From: Streptomyces amritsarensis
GTDB taxonomy: Bacteria; Actinomycetota; Actinomycetes; Streptomycetales; Streptomycetaceae
Assembly (NCBI RefSeq): GCF_001953875.1
Contig: NZ_MQUR01000063.1
Coordinates: 1 to 47,453 of the forward strand
Direction: 5' to 3'
DNA length: 47,453 nt
Below, in pieces: positions 34,936 to 43,181 of this stretch. Every line of letters begins with the position of its first letter. Position 1 is the stretch's first letter. The notes under the pieces are model-generated. The model did no database searches and was not told the DNA's origin. It saw only the letters and a list, made by a program, of their open reading frames with translations. The position numbers and the translations under genes were made by a program.

Positions 34936-35619
34936 GTGGATGCGACCCGCTCCGAGCGCGCCGGGCGCTTCGGGGGCTTGCATGTGTGGAGCGCCACCGT
35001 CACCAGCGTAGTGGCGTTGGCGCTCTCGATCATCAACCTCATCCTTCTCCAGAAGGACCCGCGCCTGGACGTCTCGCTGCCCGCGGTGATCCGCCTGGAC
35101 AACTACAGCGGGTCAGGCTTGGTCTACATCCAGCCCGCCCTGACCACCTCGCAGGACACCGACGAGGTGGAAGTCGTCCGTACTCTCGGCCTCGAACTCC
35201 GGCCGGCTGAGGAGGACCGAGCTGTCAAGGACCCACACTTCATCTGGCGTGAGCTAGGCAAGTGGGAGTACGGGGAGAAGAGCAACGCCCTCGACTACGT
35301 GGTCATCGGCGACCCCACCCCCGTGGTGATCAGTCGAAACCAGCCGCAGCGGCCCGTCGCGCTGTTCTCCGCCCGGGACTGGATCGTCACTAGCGGCCGG
35401 TACGAAGGCACACTGCTGGTGCACCGGTCCGAGGGAGAGCCGCCCAAGACGTACCGCTTCTGCGTGTATGTGTCCTCCGCTGATGCCGCCTACTTGAACG
35501 ATCCGAGAAGGTCCGGCTTCCAGCTCTACAGGAACGACCACCCCGGCACCCCTCCAGACCACAAGGGCTGCTACGTCTCCACCGCCACAGGCAGCAACAC
35601 CGGCACGGATACTCCCTGA
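34936..35619 (+). CDS. Unknown single-span membrane protein
   Basis: 227 aa from GTG 34936. A short N-terminus precedes one hydrophobic span at about 18–40 (VTSVVALALSIINLILL), then a hydrophilic domain of about 185 residues (PRLDVSLPAVIRLDNYSGSGLVYIQPAL…) rich in beta-strand-like segments, ending in a Thr/Gly-rich tail. Similar small membrane proteins occur scattered in Streptomyces accessory DNA; I know no function. It is the only intact open gene in the pmt-end island, and codon bias supports it being real. Confidence 0.75.
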   Translation: MDATRSERAGRFGGLHVWSATVTSVVALALSIINLILLQKDPRLDVSLPAVIRLDNYSGSGLVYIQPALTTSQDTDEVEVVRTLGLELRPAEEDRAVKDPHFIWRELGKWEYGEKSNALDYVVIGDPTPVVISRNQPQRPVALFSARDWIVTSGRYEGTLLVHRSEGEPPKTYRFCVYVSSADAAYLNDPRRSGFQLYRNDHPGTPPDHKGCYVSTATGSNTGTDTP

Positions 35620-35937
35620 AGGCGCGGCGCGACCGCCGGGCTCATGATGATCGCGCACGGGTCGCTTCTGCGCGGAGCACCGGCAGATGCAGGAGCCGGC
35701 ACAACAGCCAGGCACCGCGGTCACGAACGTACGGACCATGACATGGACACGTAACATACAGTGCTACCCTCGTCCGCCGGATGGCCTGTCTCACCGTGTC
35801 GGCCCTTACGTGTCGAAGTGAGCAGGAGGAGGCTCCTCGGTTGGTTGCTCGCCTGGGGGTAGGGCCATGAGAGCCATGCTCACGCAACGGCGGGACGGTG
35901 GCACTCGCAGGCTTACGAACGAGTAAAAGCGGGCCGC
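35620..35937. other. Non-coding stretch inside the island
   Basis: 318 bp without a convincing gene. It contains an AT-richer patch around 35740–35765 (ACATGGACACGTAACATACAG) that could be a former promoter of a lost element gene. Nothing else is recognised. Confidence 0.4.
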
Positions 35938-36154
35938 AGGAGGACCCCGGCAACAAGCCGCGCGTCACACCGTGGACCACCGGGCCGGTCCTGGCGCTGC
36001 AGGCCGCTCGCCCCCGGCATCCGCGTACCGTCCTAGGCATCGCCGACGGATGCGGCCTGCGACAGGGCGAAGCAGAGGCCGAGCACGGAAGGCCATCGAC
36101 GGGCTGTTCGGGGCCCCACAGGAGCATGATCACGGCCCAGAGACAGCCCAGTGA
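35938..36154 (+). pseudogene. Tyrosine integrase, second remnant with internal deletion
   Basis: Two pieces of an integrase related to the first remnant are joined. KPRVTPWTTGPVLALQAARPRHP followed by ADGCGLRQGEAEAE matches its catalytic-domain start. Directly after, in another frame, RKAIDGLFGAPQEHDHGPETAQ and a stop (36152–36154) match its C-terminus. Everything between the first catalytic Arg and the C-terminal tail is gone. The stop lies 65 bp before the right repeat copy, the usual position of an integrase gene next to its att site. Confidence 0.78.
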
Positions 36155-36219
36155 CCTCCTCAAGGCCCCAGCCAGCAGCGTTCAGCCTGGTCAGAGCCCT
36201 GCCGGGCAGGGCCGTCGGG

Positions 36220-36357
36220 ACTTCATCTACTTCTGGCCGATCTACACGGGCCAGACCCTCCCCATGAACTCCTGGCGCGGCCGCATGCGGCTGGACACCT
36301 GGGTCTAGCAGCGCAAACGACGGGCCCGGCACCGAATGGTGCCGGGCCCGTCGTCGT
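36220..36357 (+). repeat. Right copy of 138-bp repeat (displaced pmt 3' end)
   Basis: Same sequence as 32772–32909 except for 8 bases by eye. In the pmt frame it reads DFIYFWPIYTGQTLPMNSW and RGRMRLDTWV with stop, so D→N and W→R changes relative to the intact gene. It also carries a second terminator hairpin (36317–36354, loop GAAT). Similarity continues weakly for about 20 bp beyond. Confidence 0.88.
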
Positions 36358-36550
36358 GGTCGGCGGTGGTCGCGGGCCCTGGTCGCCGGCCCGCTGGACG
36401 CGCAGGCACGCGCCGAGAGCCGGCGAGCCCGCCTGCCCCTCCCGGCGTGTGGAACAACTTCCGTGAAGGCCGCGGCACTTCGTGGAGGCCATGGAGCCGG
36501 CCACGAAGCAGGAGCCGCGGCAGCAGGCGCCGCCGGCGGTCCCTCCGCGG

Positions 36551-36814
36551 TCAGCGGGAGGCTTCGCAGGCCGAGTTCGCCGCGTCCTTGCTCGCGCCGA
36601 CCGCGACGAGGCTGGAGACGCAGCTCGTCAGGTTGCCGATCTGGCCCTCGTAGCAGGCTTCCGCGGCGCCGTCCACGGCCTTCGGGGCGTGCTGGGCGAC
36701 GTACTGCTCGCAGGCCTTCACGTCCGCCTGGGCGGAGGGGGCCGCCACGACGGCGCCGCCTGCGGCGAGGGCCAGGCCGGCGAGGATGCTGGGGATACGA
36801 GCCGACGGACGCAT
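36551..36814 (-). CDS. Small secreted four-cysteine protein
   Basis: 87 aa. Signal peptide MRPSARIPSILAGLALAAGG…APSAQA with cleavage near residue 30, then a mature part of about 57 residues with four Cys (KACEQY, EACYEG, TSCVSS, SACEAS) that likely form two disulfides. Start ATG 36814 gives the signal peptide; a 10-residue longer frame exists. Small secreted proteins with this Cys pattern are frequent in Streptomyces; the function is unknown to me. It lies just outside the repeat-bounded island. Confidence 0.82.
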   Translation of the reverse strand: MRPSARIPSILAGLALAAGGAVVAAPSAQADVKACEQYVAQHAPKAVDGAAEACYEGQIGNLTSCVSSLVAVGASKDAANSACEASR

Positions 36815-36994
36815 GCGGATGCACCTGCTCTCTCGGTCGGTCACGCGATCCGCGGATGCGCCGGACCACGGGCGGGGGCGGCGGCGCGGAGCGGGGTCTC
36901 CGGGGCGGGCGACCGGCTCGACGCATCGGTCGCCCTCGCCCTTCCGACGCTAGAACACCGCCCCGGCGCATGCACTTCGGCCGCTCGGCGGGGC

Positions 36995-37546
36995 TCAGGA
37001 GGGCTCGTCGTCCCAGGCGGGGGGCGTGGTCGTACCGGTGAGCCAGTCCCGCCGCAGGATGGCGTAGCCGACGGCGTCGTGGACGGCGCCGCCGTCGGCG
37101 GCGGGCCATCCGTCGCGGTAGTGGGCCTCCTTGACGTAGCCGCACCGCCGGAAGGTGCGGCGCATCGCCGCGTTGTCCTGGCGTGTGGTGCCCTCGATCC
37201 GCCGGACCTCCGGGAACTCGGCGAAGAGGTACGCCGTCAGCCAGGCCAGGGCGTGGCCGCCGACGCCCCGGCCCCGGTAGCGGGTGCGAAGGCGCAGGTC
37301 GAAGACGGGCGTGCTGTCGCCGAGGTCCATGAGGCGGATGAGCCCGAGGGCGTCGCCGCCGTGGGTGATCCAGAACGTCCTGGTGTCGTCGCCGTCGAAG
37401 CGGCCCTCCGCCACCCAGCGCCGGGCCTGTGCGGCGTCGACCACGGCCGCGCCGTGGAACGGCCAGGTGTCCGCTGTGAGGAAGGCGACCAGGGCGTCGG
37501 CCTCGGAGGCCTGCGAGGGGTCGAACCGCCGGTAGGTGAGCTCCAC
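36995..37546 (-). CDS. GNAT-family N-acetyltransferase
   Basis: 183 aa. The acetyl-CoA binding motif A is LRTRYRGRGVGGHALAWLTAYLF (R-x-x-G-x-G at about residues 92–97), followed by the motif B region RIEGTTRQDNAAMRRTFRRCGYVKEAHYR, which resembles RimJ/RimL-type enzymes. The acceptor is unknown. GTG 37546 starts directly on MELTYRRFDPS. It stands alone. Confidence 0.9.
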   Translation of the reverse strand: MELTYRRFDPSQASEADALVAFLTADTWPFHGAAVVDAAQARRWVAEGRFDGDDTRTFWITHGGDALGLIRLMDLGDSTPVFDLRLRTRYRGRGVGGHALAWLTAYLFAEFPEVRRIEGTTRQDNAAMRRTFRRCGYVKEAHYRDGWPAADGGAVHDAVGYAILRRDWLTGTTTPPAWDDEPS

Positions 37547-37767
37547 GGGCGCACCTTAGTACTGCAACGGTGTTGGGTCGTGACGGTCGCGAGTACGAAC
37601 CGTCGGCGACCGCCGCAGGTCCTCCCGCCCGCAGCCACCAGCCCGGGCCCGCCTCCGAGCGTGCCGTCCGCACCGCCTGCCGTGCGGAGGTGCGCGGGGT
37701 GCGGGCCCGCCCGATGATGTCCTGAACCCCGCATCCCACCTCACCAGAGAAAGGGCGGTGGCAGACC

Positions 37768-38523
37768 GTGAACACCGACCCCGGATTCCTCCGTCCGGCG
37801 GACGAGAAGGCCGTCGCTGCGGAGGAGGCGGCCCGCGCCGCACTGACCGGCACCGGTGCGTACCTCATGCCTCCGGCCGACGTGCTGGCCTGCCTGGGTG
37901 CGGACGCATCGTCCTGGGCACATTTCGCGGCCCACTGGCAGGATCTGACGGTGGACGCGTACGCGGCCCGGCGCGGCACCCACAGGCTCCGGCGCTACGG
38001 GCACTTCTCGCTCTCGCCCGTGACCGGGGAGCTGCGGCTGCTGCCCCACACCGAGTTCGTCCAGCCGGGCAACACCAATCCGCTCTACGAGTCGGTGGAC
38101 CGCCATTTCGATCCACTCACCGACGACTTCGTGGCCGATCCGGTGCTGCGCCGGGTCATCGGCCTGCTGGGCCGGGTGGCGGGCGTACTGGACGTCGCCG
38201 AGTGGTGGAGCGTCAAGGTGCATCCCTTCCGGGTGATCGCCACGGCGGAGGGGGGAGGGGAGCCGTCACCGGAGGGCAGGCACCGGGACGGCGTCAGCCT
38301 GGTGTCCTCGCTGTTCATCGGTCGTGACAACGCCACCGGGGGCGAAAGCACCGTCTACACGCCCGAGGGCGGCGAGATCCTGTCGGTCACGCTGCACGAA
38401 CCGGCGAGCCTGCTGGTCTCCGACGACGGCGGCACCCTGCACGATGTGTCGCCCATCCGGCCGGTCGATGCCGCGCACCCGGCACACCGCGACGTCCTGG
38501 TGACGACCCTCATCCCCGGCTGA
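37768..38523 (+). CDS. 2OG-Fe(II) dioxygenase, amino-acid hydroxylase type (BsmA/IDO-like)
   Basis: 251 aa. The iron site is H172-x-D174 in GRHRDGVSL with distal His225 in TLHDVSPI; R241 in AHRDVLVTTL would bind 2-oxoglutarate. FSLSPVTGELRLLPHTEFVQP and NPLYESVDRHFDPL are typical of the family that includes L-isoleucine 4-hydroxylase and BsmA. Members hydroxylate free amino acids or related compounds; this substrate is unknown. Start is GTG 37768. An MFS exporter gene follows on the same strand after 241 bp. Confidence 0.88.
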   Translation: MNTDPGFLRPADEKAVAAEEAARAALTGTGAYLMPPADVLACLGADASSWAHFAAHWQDLTVDAYAARRGTHRLRRYGHFSLSPVTGELRLLPHTEFVQPGNTNPLYESVDRHFDPLTDDFVADPVLRRVIGLLGRVAGVLDVAEWWSVKVHPFRVIATAEGGGEPSPEGRHRDGVSLVSSLFIGRDNATGGESTVYTPEGGEILSVTLHEPASLLVSDDGGTLHDVSPIRPVDAAHPAHRDVLVTTLIPG

Positions 38524-38764
38524 CCGGCCCGTCCGCGCGGTGGAGGAGACGTCCGCGTCGGCCCTCGTGCGAAGCCCGTCGCCGCCGGCGTCAGCCGAGC
38601 TCGACATCCGCGCGCCGCCGGTCCGGTCGGTCCCGGGGATCCGAGTGGTCCGAACAGGTGTCGAGCCGCGTGCGTCGGCGGGGGAGGCAGAGGGACGGAA
38701 GCGATGGCCGGGTTACGGTCGGCCATCGAGCGGCGGCACTTGCCGGCATACGGGAGGCATTGCT

Positions 38765-40297
38765 GTGGCGACTGCGAACCCGCGTTCCACCATCGCGATG
38801 CTCCCGATCATCTCGGGACTCGCCCTGGCCTTCACGATCCCGGCCGTAGACCCGCTGGTCCTCAGCCTGAACATGCCGCAGATCAGCCGGGCGCTCCAGG
38901 TGCCGCCCGACGTCGTCGGACTCCTGGGCGGCGCGGCCACGCTGGTCATGGCCGCCGCCGTACTCGCCGTGGGCAGTCTCGGGGACGCCATCGGGCTCAG
39001 GAAGATGCTGATGCTCGGGCTGGTCAGCGACATCGTCGTCAATCTGCTGTCAGCGCTCTCCCCCGGCTATGTGTTCCTGCTGGTGATGCGCCTCCTGGAC
39101 GGCCTGGCGCTGGCCGCGGTTCTGGGTGTGTCGATGGCCCTGCTCAAGGTGTCGGTACCGGCGGAGAGGCGGCCGGCGGCCATCGGCATCTTCATGGCCA
39201 TCGAGATGGTGCTGTGCGGGGTGACCCCCGCGGCCGGGGGCTGGGTGGTGGACGCCATCGGCTGGCGGTGGCTGTTCCTGCTCGCTCCGCTGCTCTCGCT
39301 GATCGCGCTCGGGCTGACCGCCCGGTTCGTCACCGAGCCCCCCGTCCAGGAGCGCTCCCGGGTCGACAAGATCGGCGTCAGCCTGGTGGGCCTCACCCTG
39401 CTGATGCTCGTGCACGGCATCGCCGAGGCGCAGAACGGGATCTCCCAGGTCCAGGCATGGCTGCCGCTGGCGGTCAGTGCCGTCGCCGGAGTGCTGTTCG
39501 TGCTCCATGAGCGCCGGACACCGGAACCGGTCCTGGAACTGTCGCTCTTCCGCAGCGGCCCGTTCACGGTGGCTGCGCTGGCCAGCCTGACGCTGAACTT
39601 CGTCATCGCGGGGTTCAGTTTCGCCCTCGGGCAGTTCGGCAGTGTGGTCATGGCGCTGCCCCAGAGCACGATCGGCCTGCTGTACCTGCCCGGCACACTG
39701 GCGATCGCGGGCGCCGTCATCCTCGCCGGCCGCCTGATCGGGAAGTACAGTCCCAAGCCCGTCCTCATCACCGGCCTGCTGGCGCTGGTCGCGGGCGGGC
39801 TGCTGCTGGCGGCCACGGCCGCGCCCACGATGCCACTGTGGATCCTCGTACTGGCCACCTGGCTCACCAACCTCGGATCGCTGGTGACTTCCGCCGCGGT
39901 GGCCGAGACCATCCTCTCCCACGCCCCGCCCGGTAGGTCCGGCGCCACGGCCTCCGTCCAGCCGGCGTTCGGAATGAGCGGCTACGCGCTCGGCCCCGCC
40001 GTCTTCCTCCTGCTTTTCAACCTCTTCTTCCAGCAGCAGTGGCTCAACGATGCCGCCGAGCGTGGGCTGTCGGCGACCGAGGCCGAGCAGGCCGTGGACG
40101 CGACACGAAGCGCGATGGCGCGCAGTCCCGGCTCCGCCGGCTACGACCCCAACCTGCTCAGGCAGTCCGGACTGGCCCTCGACCTGGACTTCACCAACGG
40201 CCTGAGGCTCACCATGCTGATCGTGAGCCTCCTGCCACTCGTCCTGGCCGGGGCGGCTTACCTGATCATTCCGCGCCGGGCCCGGACCACACCGTAG
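38765..40297 (+). CDS. MFS drug:H+ antiporter (DHA2-like, 14 spans)
   Basis: 510-aa integral membrane exporter with about 14 hydrophobic segments. Motif A appears as LGDAIGLRKMLMLG after the second span; the motif C-like GVTPAAGGWVVDAIGWRWLFLL is in span 5. A hydrophilic stretch of about 65 residues follows LFNLFFQQQW before the last span, as in QacA/EmrB relatives. Start GTG 38765 has GGGAGG 7 nt upstream. It may export the product of the dioxygenase, or a drug. Confidence 0.9.
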   Translation: MATANPRSTIAMLPIISGLALAFTIPAVDPLVLSLNMPQISRALQVPPDVVGLLGGAATLVMAAAVLAVGSLGDAIGLRKMLMLGLVSDIVVNLLSALSPGYVFLLVMRLLDGLALAAVLGVSMALLKVSVPAERRPAAIGIFMAIEMVLCGVTPAAGGWVVDAIGWRWLFLLAPLLSLIALGLTARFVTEPPVQERSRVDKIGVSLVGLTLLMLVHGIAEAQNGISQVQAWLPLAVSAVAGVLFVLHERRTPEPVLELSLFRSGPFTVAALASLTLNFVIAGFSFALGQFGSVVMALPQSTIGLLYLPGTLAIAGAVILAGRLIGKYSPKPVLITGLLALVAGGLLLAATAAPTMPLWILVLATWLTNLGSLVTSAAVAETILSHAPPGRSGATASVQPAFGMSGYALGPAVFLLLFNLFFQQQWLNDAAERGLSATEAEQAVDATRSAMARSPGSAGYDPNLLRQSGLALDLDFTNGLRLTMLIVSLLPLVLAGAAYLIIPRRARTTP

Positions 40298-40428
40298 AAG
40301 CCGTCCGGACCACCGGGACGCCGGGGGACGCCCGGCCGCAGACACCGGCGCGCAGAAGTTCGGGGTCGCACGGCCGAAGGCGGAGGGCCAGCATGGAAGG
40401 GAAGGCACGCTCCCGAGCGGAGGTTCCC

Positions 40429-40860
40429 ATGGCTGACAACGAGACTTTCGTCCGCGATCTCTTCCAGGCATGGAACGACCGTGACTACGACTCCATCGCC
40501 GGATCCGTCGCTCCGGACTGCACCCTCATCGAGGAGGGCAGCGGAAGGAAACTGCAGGGTCCGGACGGCTTCGCCCAGCTCGCGAAGGCCATGTTCGAGG
40601 CGATGCCCGACGGCACGTTCACCCTCGACCACCTCACGTCCCAGGGGGACAGAGTGGTCGTCGAGTACACGGGCAGCGGGACCCAGACCGGGGACCTGGT
40701 CCTGCATGCGGGCACCGTGCCCGCCACGGGGCGTCGCGTCACGATCCACGCGTGTGACATTTACGAGGTCAAGGACGGCAAGATCCAGGAAGGCCGCGTC
40801 TACATGGACACCGGCGCCATCATGAGCCAGCTGGGCCTGACCGAGCAGCTGCAGGGCTGA
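40429..40860 (+). CDS. SnoaL-like (NTF2-fold) polyketide-cyclase family protein
   Basis: 143 aa. The cone-shaped NTF2 fold is indicated by FVRDLFQAWNDRDYDSIAGSVAPDCTLIEEGSG, the central QLAKAMFEAMPDGTFTLDHLTSQGDRVVVEYTGSG and IHACDIYEVKDGKIQEGRVYMD. Such proteins include ester cyclases and isomerases, but many have no known substrate. ATG 40429 follows CGGAGG; an upstream ATG at 40393 is less likely. It comes 131 bp after the MFS gene. Confidence 0.88.
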   Translation: MADNETFVRDLFQAWNDRDYDSIAGSVAPDCTLIEEGSGRKLQGPDGFAQLAKAMFEAMPDGTFTLDHLTSQGDRVVVEYTGSGTQTGDLVLHAGTVPATGRRVTIHACDIYEVKDGKIQEGRVYMDTGAIMSQLGLTEQLQG

Positions 40861-41086
40861 GCGGAGGCGCCGCCGCACCAGCGGCAGCGGCCACCGTGAG
40901 GGGCCCCCGCCGTCGTCCTGCGTCGCCCGCCGCCGTCCGGCGTCGCGATCGCGACAGCCGGATCCGCTGTGCGACCCAGACGGTGCCCACGAGGGGGACT
41001 CCGAGAGCCACGTACGGCGACGAAAGTGCGTTCATGAGCGAGGTGGCCGCCCCGAACCCCACCCCGGCCGCGATGCCCCTCAACAC
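40820..41086 (-). pseudogene. Possible truncated small membrane protein (DUF6518-like N-terminus)
   Basis: In-frame from GTG 41086 the minus strand reads VLRGIAAGVGFGAATSLMNALSSPYVALGVPLVGTVW, a hydrophobic start of the type I associate with short membrane proteins that have three or four spans. After VWVAQRIRL the sequence becomes Arg/Ala-rich and non-membrane, and it ends inside the 3' end of the SnoaL-like gene. I read it as a surviving N-terminal fragment of a gene cut off by a deletion. It could also be chance. Confidence 0.35.
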
Positions 41087-41434
41087 GACGACCGCAATAT
41101 GATCTTCACATGGGTGGCGATGTCCGGCCTGCCCGTAGCAACCGCGCGTGCGACCGGACCCCTGAACCCGTCGCGTTCGCCCCGGCCGAACAGCTCGTCC
41201 GCCGTTGCGCTGACCCGGAGGATGGCGGACACGCCTGCCTGACCGTCGTGCGGGGCATCCCACCCGAAACTGCCCGACCGTCACGACGAACACCGTTGCA
41301 GCATCAGGGCCCGGAGGCGGTCCTGCGGATTTTCGGCCGGTAACCACTGCACACCGGTCGACTCCGCAGAGTAAGGTCGGAGCCAAGGGCTCTTGAACGC
41401 GTTCAGGAGCCGGGGTCACGGGGGAGGACGAAAA
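41087..41434. other. Intergenic region before the penicillin-binding protein
   Basis: 348 bp with no convincing gene; one ATG-started frame at 41110 has no protein-like content. The right end holds the palindrome at 41390–41409 and the ribosome binding site GGGAGG of the PBP gene. Confidence 0.4.
41390..41409 (+). promoter_or_regulatory. Palindrome in the PBP leader
   Basis: CTCTTGAACGCGTTCAGGAG has a perfect 12-bp core TGAACGCGTTCA and 20-bp symmetry with one mismatched pair, 25 bp before the start codon. The core resembles operators of LacI-type regulators; it may equally be an RNA hairpin. Confidence 0.45.
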
Positions 41435-43069
41435 GTGAACGGAGCAGCTAAGGGCGCCATCGTCGGCGGTGTGTTCCTGGCGATGGTCGGCGGGGCCGGC
41501 TACGGGGTGTACGCGCTGGTCGGGGACGCCGGCGAAGAGTCGGGTTCGGACACCACGGTCCGGCCCGGCAAGGGCAGCGGACCGGTCGGCGAGAAGGAGG
41601 CGGCCGAGACCGCCAAGGCCTTCCTGGCGGCCTGGGCGTCGGGGGACGACCGCGGCGCGGCCGACCTGACCAACAACGCCGCCGCCGCACAGAGCGCGGT
41701 CGGGGATTTCAAGGCCAGGGCGTACGTCTCCAAGGCCGTGATCACCCCCGGCGAGGCGAACGGCGCCACCGTGCCCTTCAAGGTCGAGGCGGAGATCACC
41801 TACGAGGGCACCACCAAGCCGCTGGCCTACGACTCCCAGCTGACCGTCGTACGCGGACTGACCAGCGGGAAGCCGCTGGTCGACTGGCAGCCCTCGGTGA
41901 TCCACCCGCAGCTCCGCAAGGACGAGAAGCTGCGCGCCGGCGCCCCCGCGAACCCGCCCGTCAAGGCCGTGGACCGCAACGGCGAGGAGCTGACGGCGGA
42001 GAAGTTCCCCTCGCTGCGCCAGGTCCTCGACGAGCTGCGGCAGAACTACGGCAGCAAGGCGGGCGGCAGGGCCGGGGCCGAGCTGTGGATCGAGCCGGCC
42101 GTGCAGGACGCGCCCAAGCGGACCCTGCTGACCCTCGTCGAGGGCGAGCCGAGCACCCTCAGGACCTACCTGGACGCGAAGGTGCAGGCGGCGGCCGAGC
42201 AGGCGGTCGCCAGGTTCCCGGAGGCCTCGGTGGTCGCGGTCAGGCCGAGCAACGGGCACATCCTGGCCGTCGCCAACCACCGCAGCGACGGCTTCAACGC
42301 GGCGATGCAGGGCAACCGGGCACCCGGCTCCACGATGAAGATCGTGACGGGGGCGATGCTGCTGGACCGCGGCCTGGTCGCCGCCGACAAGCCGGCGGAG
42401 TGCCCCAAGGAGGTGTCCTGGGGCGGCCGCGCCTTCCACAACCTGAAGAACTTCGACCTGCCGGCCGGCACGAACTTCTCGACGTCCTTCGCCCGCTCCT
42501 GCAACACCGCCTTCATCAAGCAGATCAAGCCGGTCGACGACGACTCCGCGCTGCCCGAGGAGGCCACGGAGGTCTTCGGCATCGGCCTGGACTGGAAGAC
42601 GGGCATCAGGTCCACCGACGGCAAGGTCCCGCCGGCGACGGGCGCTTCGGCGGCCGCCGCGTACATCGGTCAGGGCCGGATCACCATGAACCCGCTGAAC
42701 GTCGCCTCCATCACCGCGACCGCCCGCACCGGCGTGTTCCGCCAGCCGCTGCTCGTCGCGCCGGAGCTGGACGGCCGGACGATCGCCACGGCCCAGCGCC
42801 GGATGAAGCCCTCCGTGCAGCAGCAGCTCGTCTCCATGATGAAGCTGACGGCGACCAGCGGCACCGCACGCGAGGCCATGGCCCCGGTCCGCGGCTCGGA
42901 CAAGGGCGCGAAGACCGGCTCGGCGGAGGTCGGCGGCGCCGACGCCAGCCCGGACAGCTGGTTCGCCGGCTTCAGCGGCGACGTGGCCGCGGCGGCGATG
43001 GTCGAGGGCGGCGGCCACGGCGGCGAGGCCGCCGGCCCGATCGTCGCCCAGGTCCTGAACGCGGGCTGA
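41435..43069 (+). CDS. Class B penicillin-binding protein (transpeptidase) with MecA_N-type domain
   Basis: 544 aa. One N-terminal membrane span (about 7–30), then an NTF2-like domain of about 110 residues (ETAKAFLAAWASGDDRGAADLT…), a linker, and the transpeptidase domain. Active-site motifs are S299-T-M-K302, S355-C-N357 and K493-T-G495, all intact. It cross-links peptidoglycan outside the membrane and is a beta-lactam target. GTG 41435 with GGGAGG upstream is well placed. MecA_N-type PBPs often tolerate beta-lactams better; whether this one does is inference. Confidence 0.94.
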   Translation: MNGAAKGAIVGGVFLAMVGGAGYGVYALVGDAGEESGSDTTVRPGKGSGPVGEKEAAETAKAFLAAWASGDDRGAADLTNNAAAAQSAVGDFKARAYVSKAVITPGEANGATVPFKVEAEITYEGTTKPLAYDSQLTVVRGLTSGKPLVDWQPSVIHPQLRKDEKLRAGAPANPPVKAVDRNGEELTAEKFPSLRQVLDELRQNYGSKAGGRAGAELWIEPAVQDAPKRTLLTLVEGEPSTLRTYLDAKVQAAAEQAVARFPEASVVAVRPSNGHILAVANHRSDGFNAAMQGNRAPGSTMKIVTGAMLLDRGLVAADKPAECPKEVSWGGRAFHNLKNFDLPAGTNFSTSFARSCNTAFIKQIKPVDDDSALPEEATEVFGIGLDWKTGIRSTDGKVPPATGASAAAAYIGQGRITMNPLNVASITATARTGVFRQPLLVAPELDGRTIATAQRRMKPSVQQQLVSMMKLTATSGTAREAMAPVRGSDKGAKTGSAEVGGADASPDSWFAGFSGDVAAAAMVEGGGHGGEAAGPIVAQVLNAG

Positions 43070-43181
43070 CACCCGGGCCGACGCCGCCGGGACCCGCCCG
43101 GCGGCTCCCCGCCCGGGTGACGCACCCCGGCGGGCCGCGTTCTCGTCGCGCGGCGCACTCCCGCCGCGCTAGCGTCCCCGC

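Larger units (their letters stand above)
32772..36357. mobile_element. Decayed integrative element(s) at the 3' end of pmt
   Basis: The interval is bounded by 138-bp direct repeats that include the pmt 3' end and terminator. Inside are two broken tyrosine integrase genes, a truncated PP2C-type pseudogene and one intact membrane protein gene. Base composition is less extreme than the flanks. Integration into a gene end that is rebuilt by the element's own copy is the classical behaviour of tyrosine-integrase elements. No replication, transfer or excisionase gene is visible, so it should be immobile. Confidence 0.75.
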
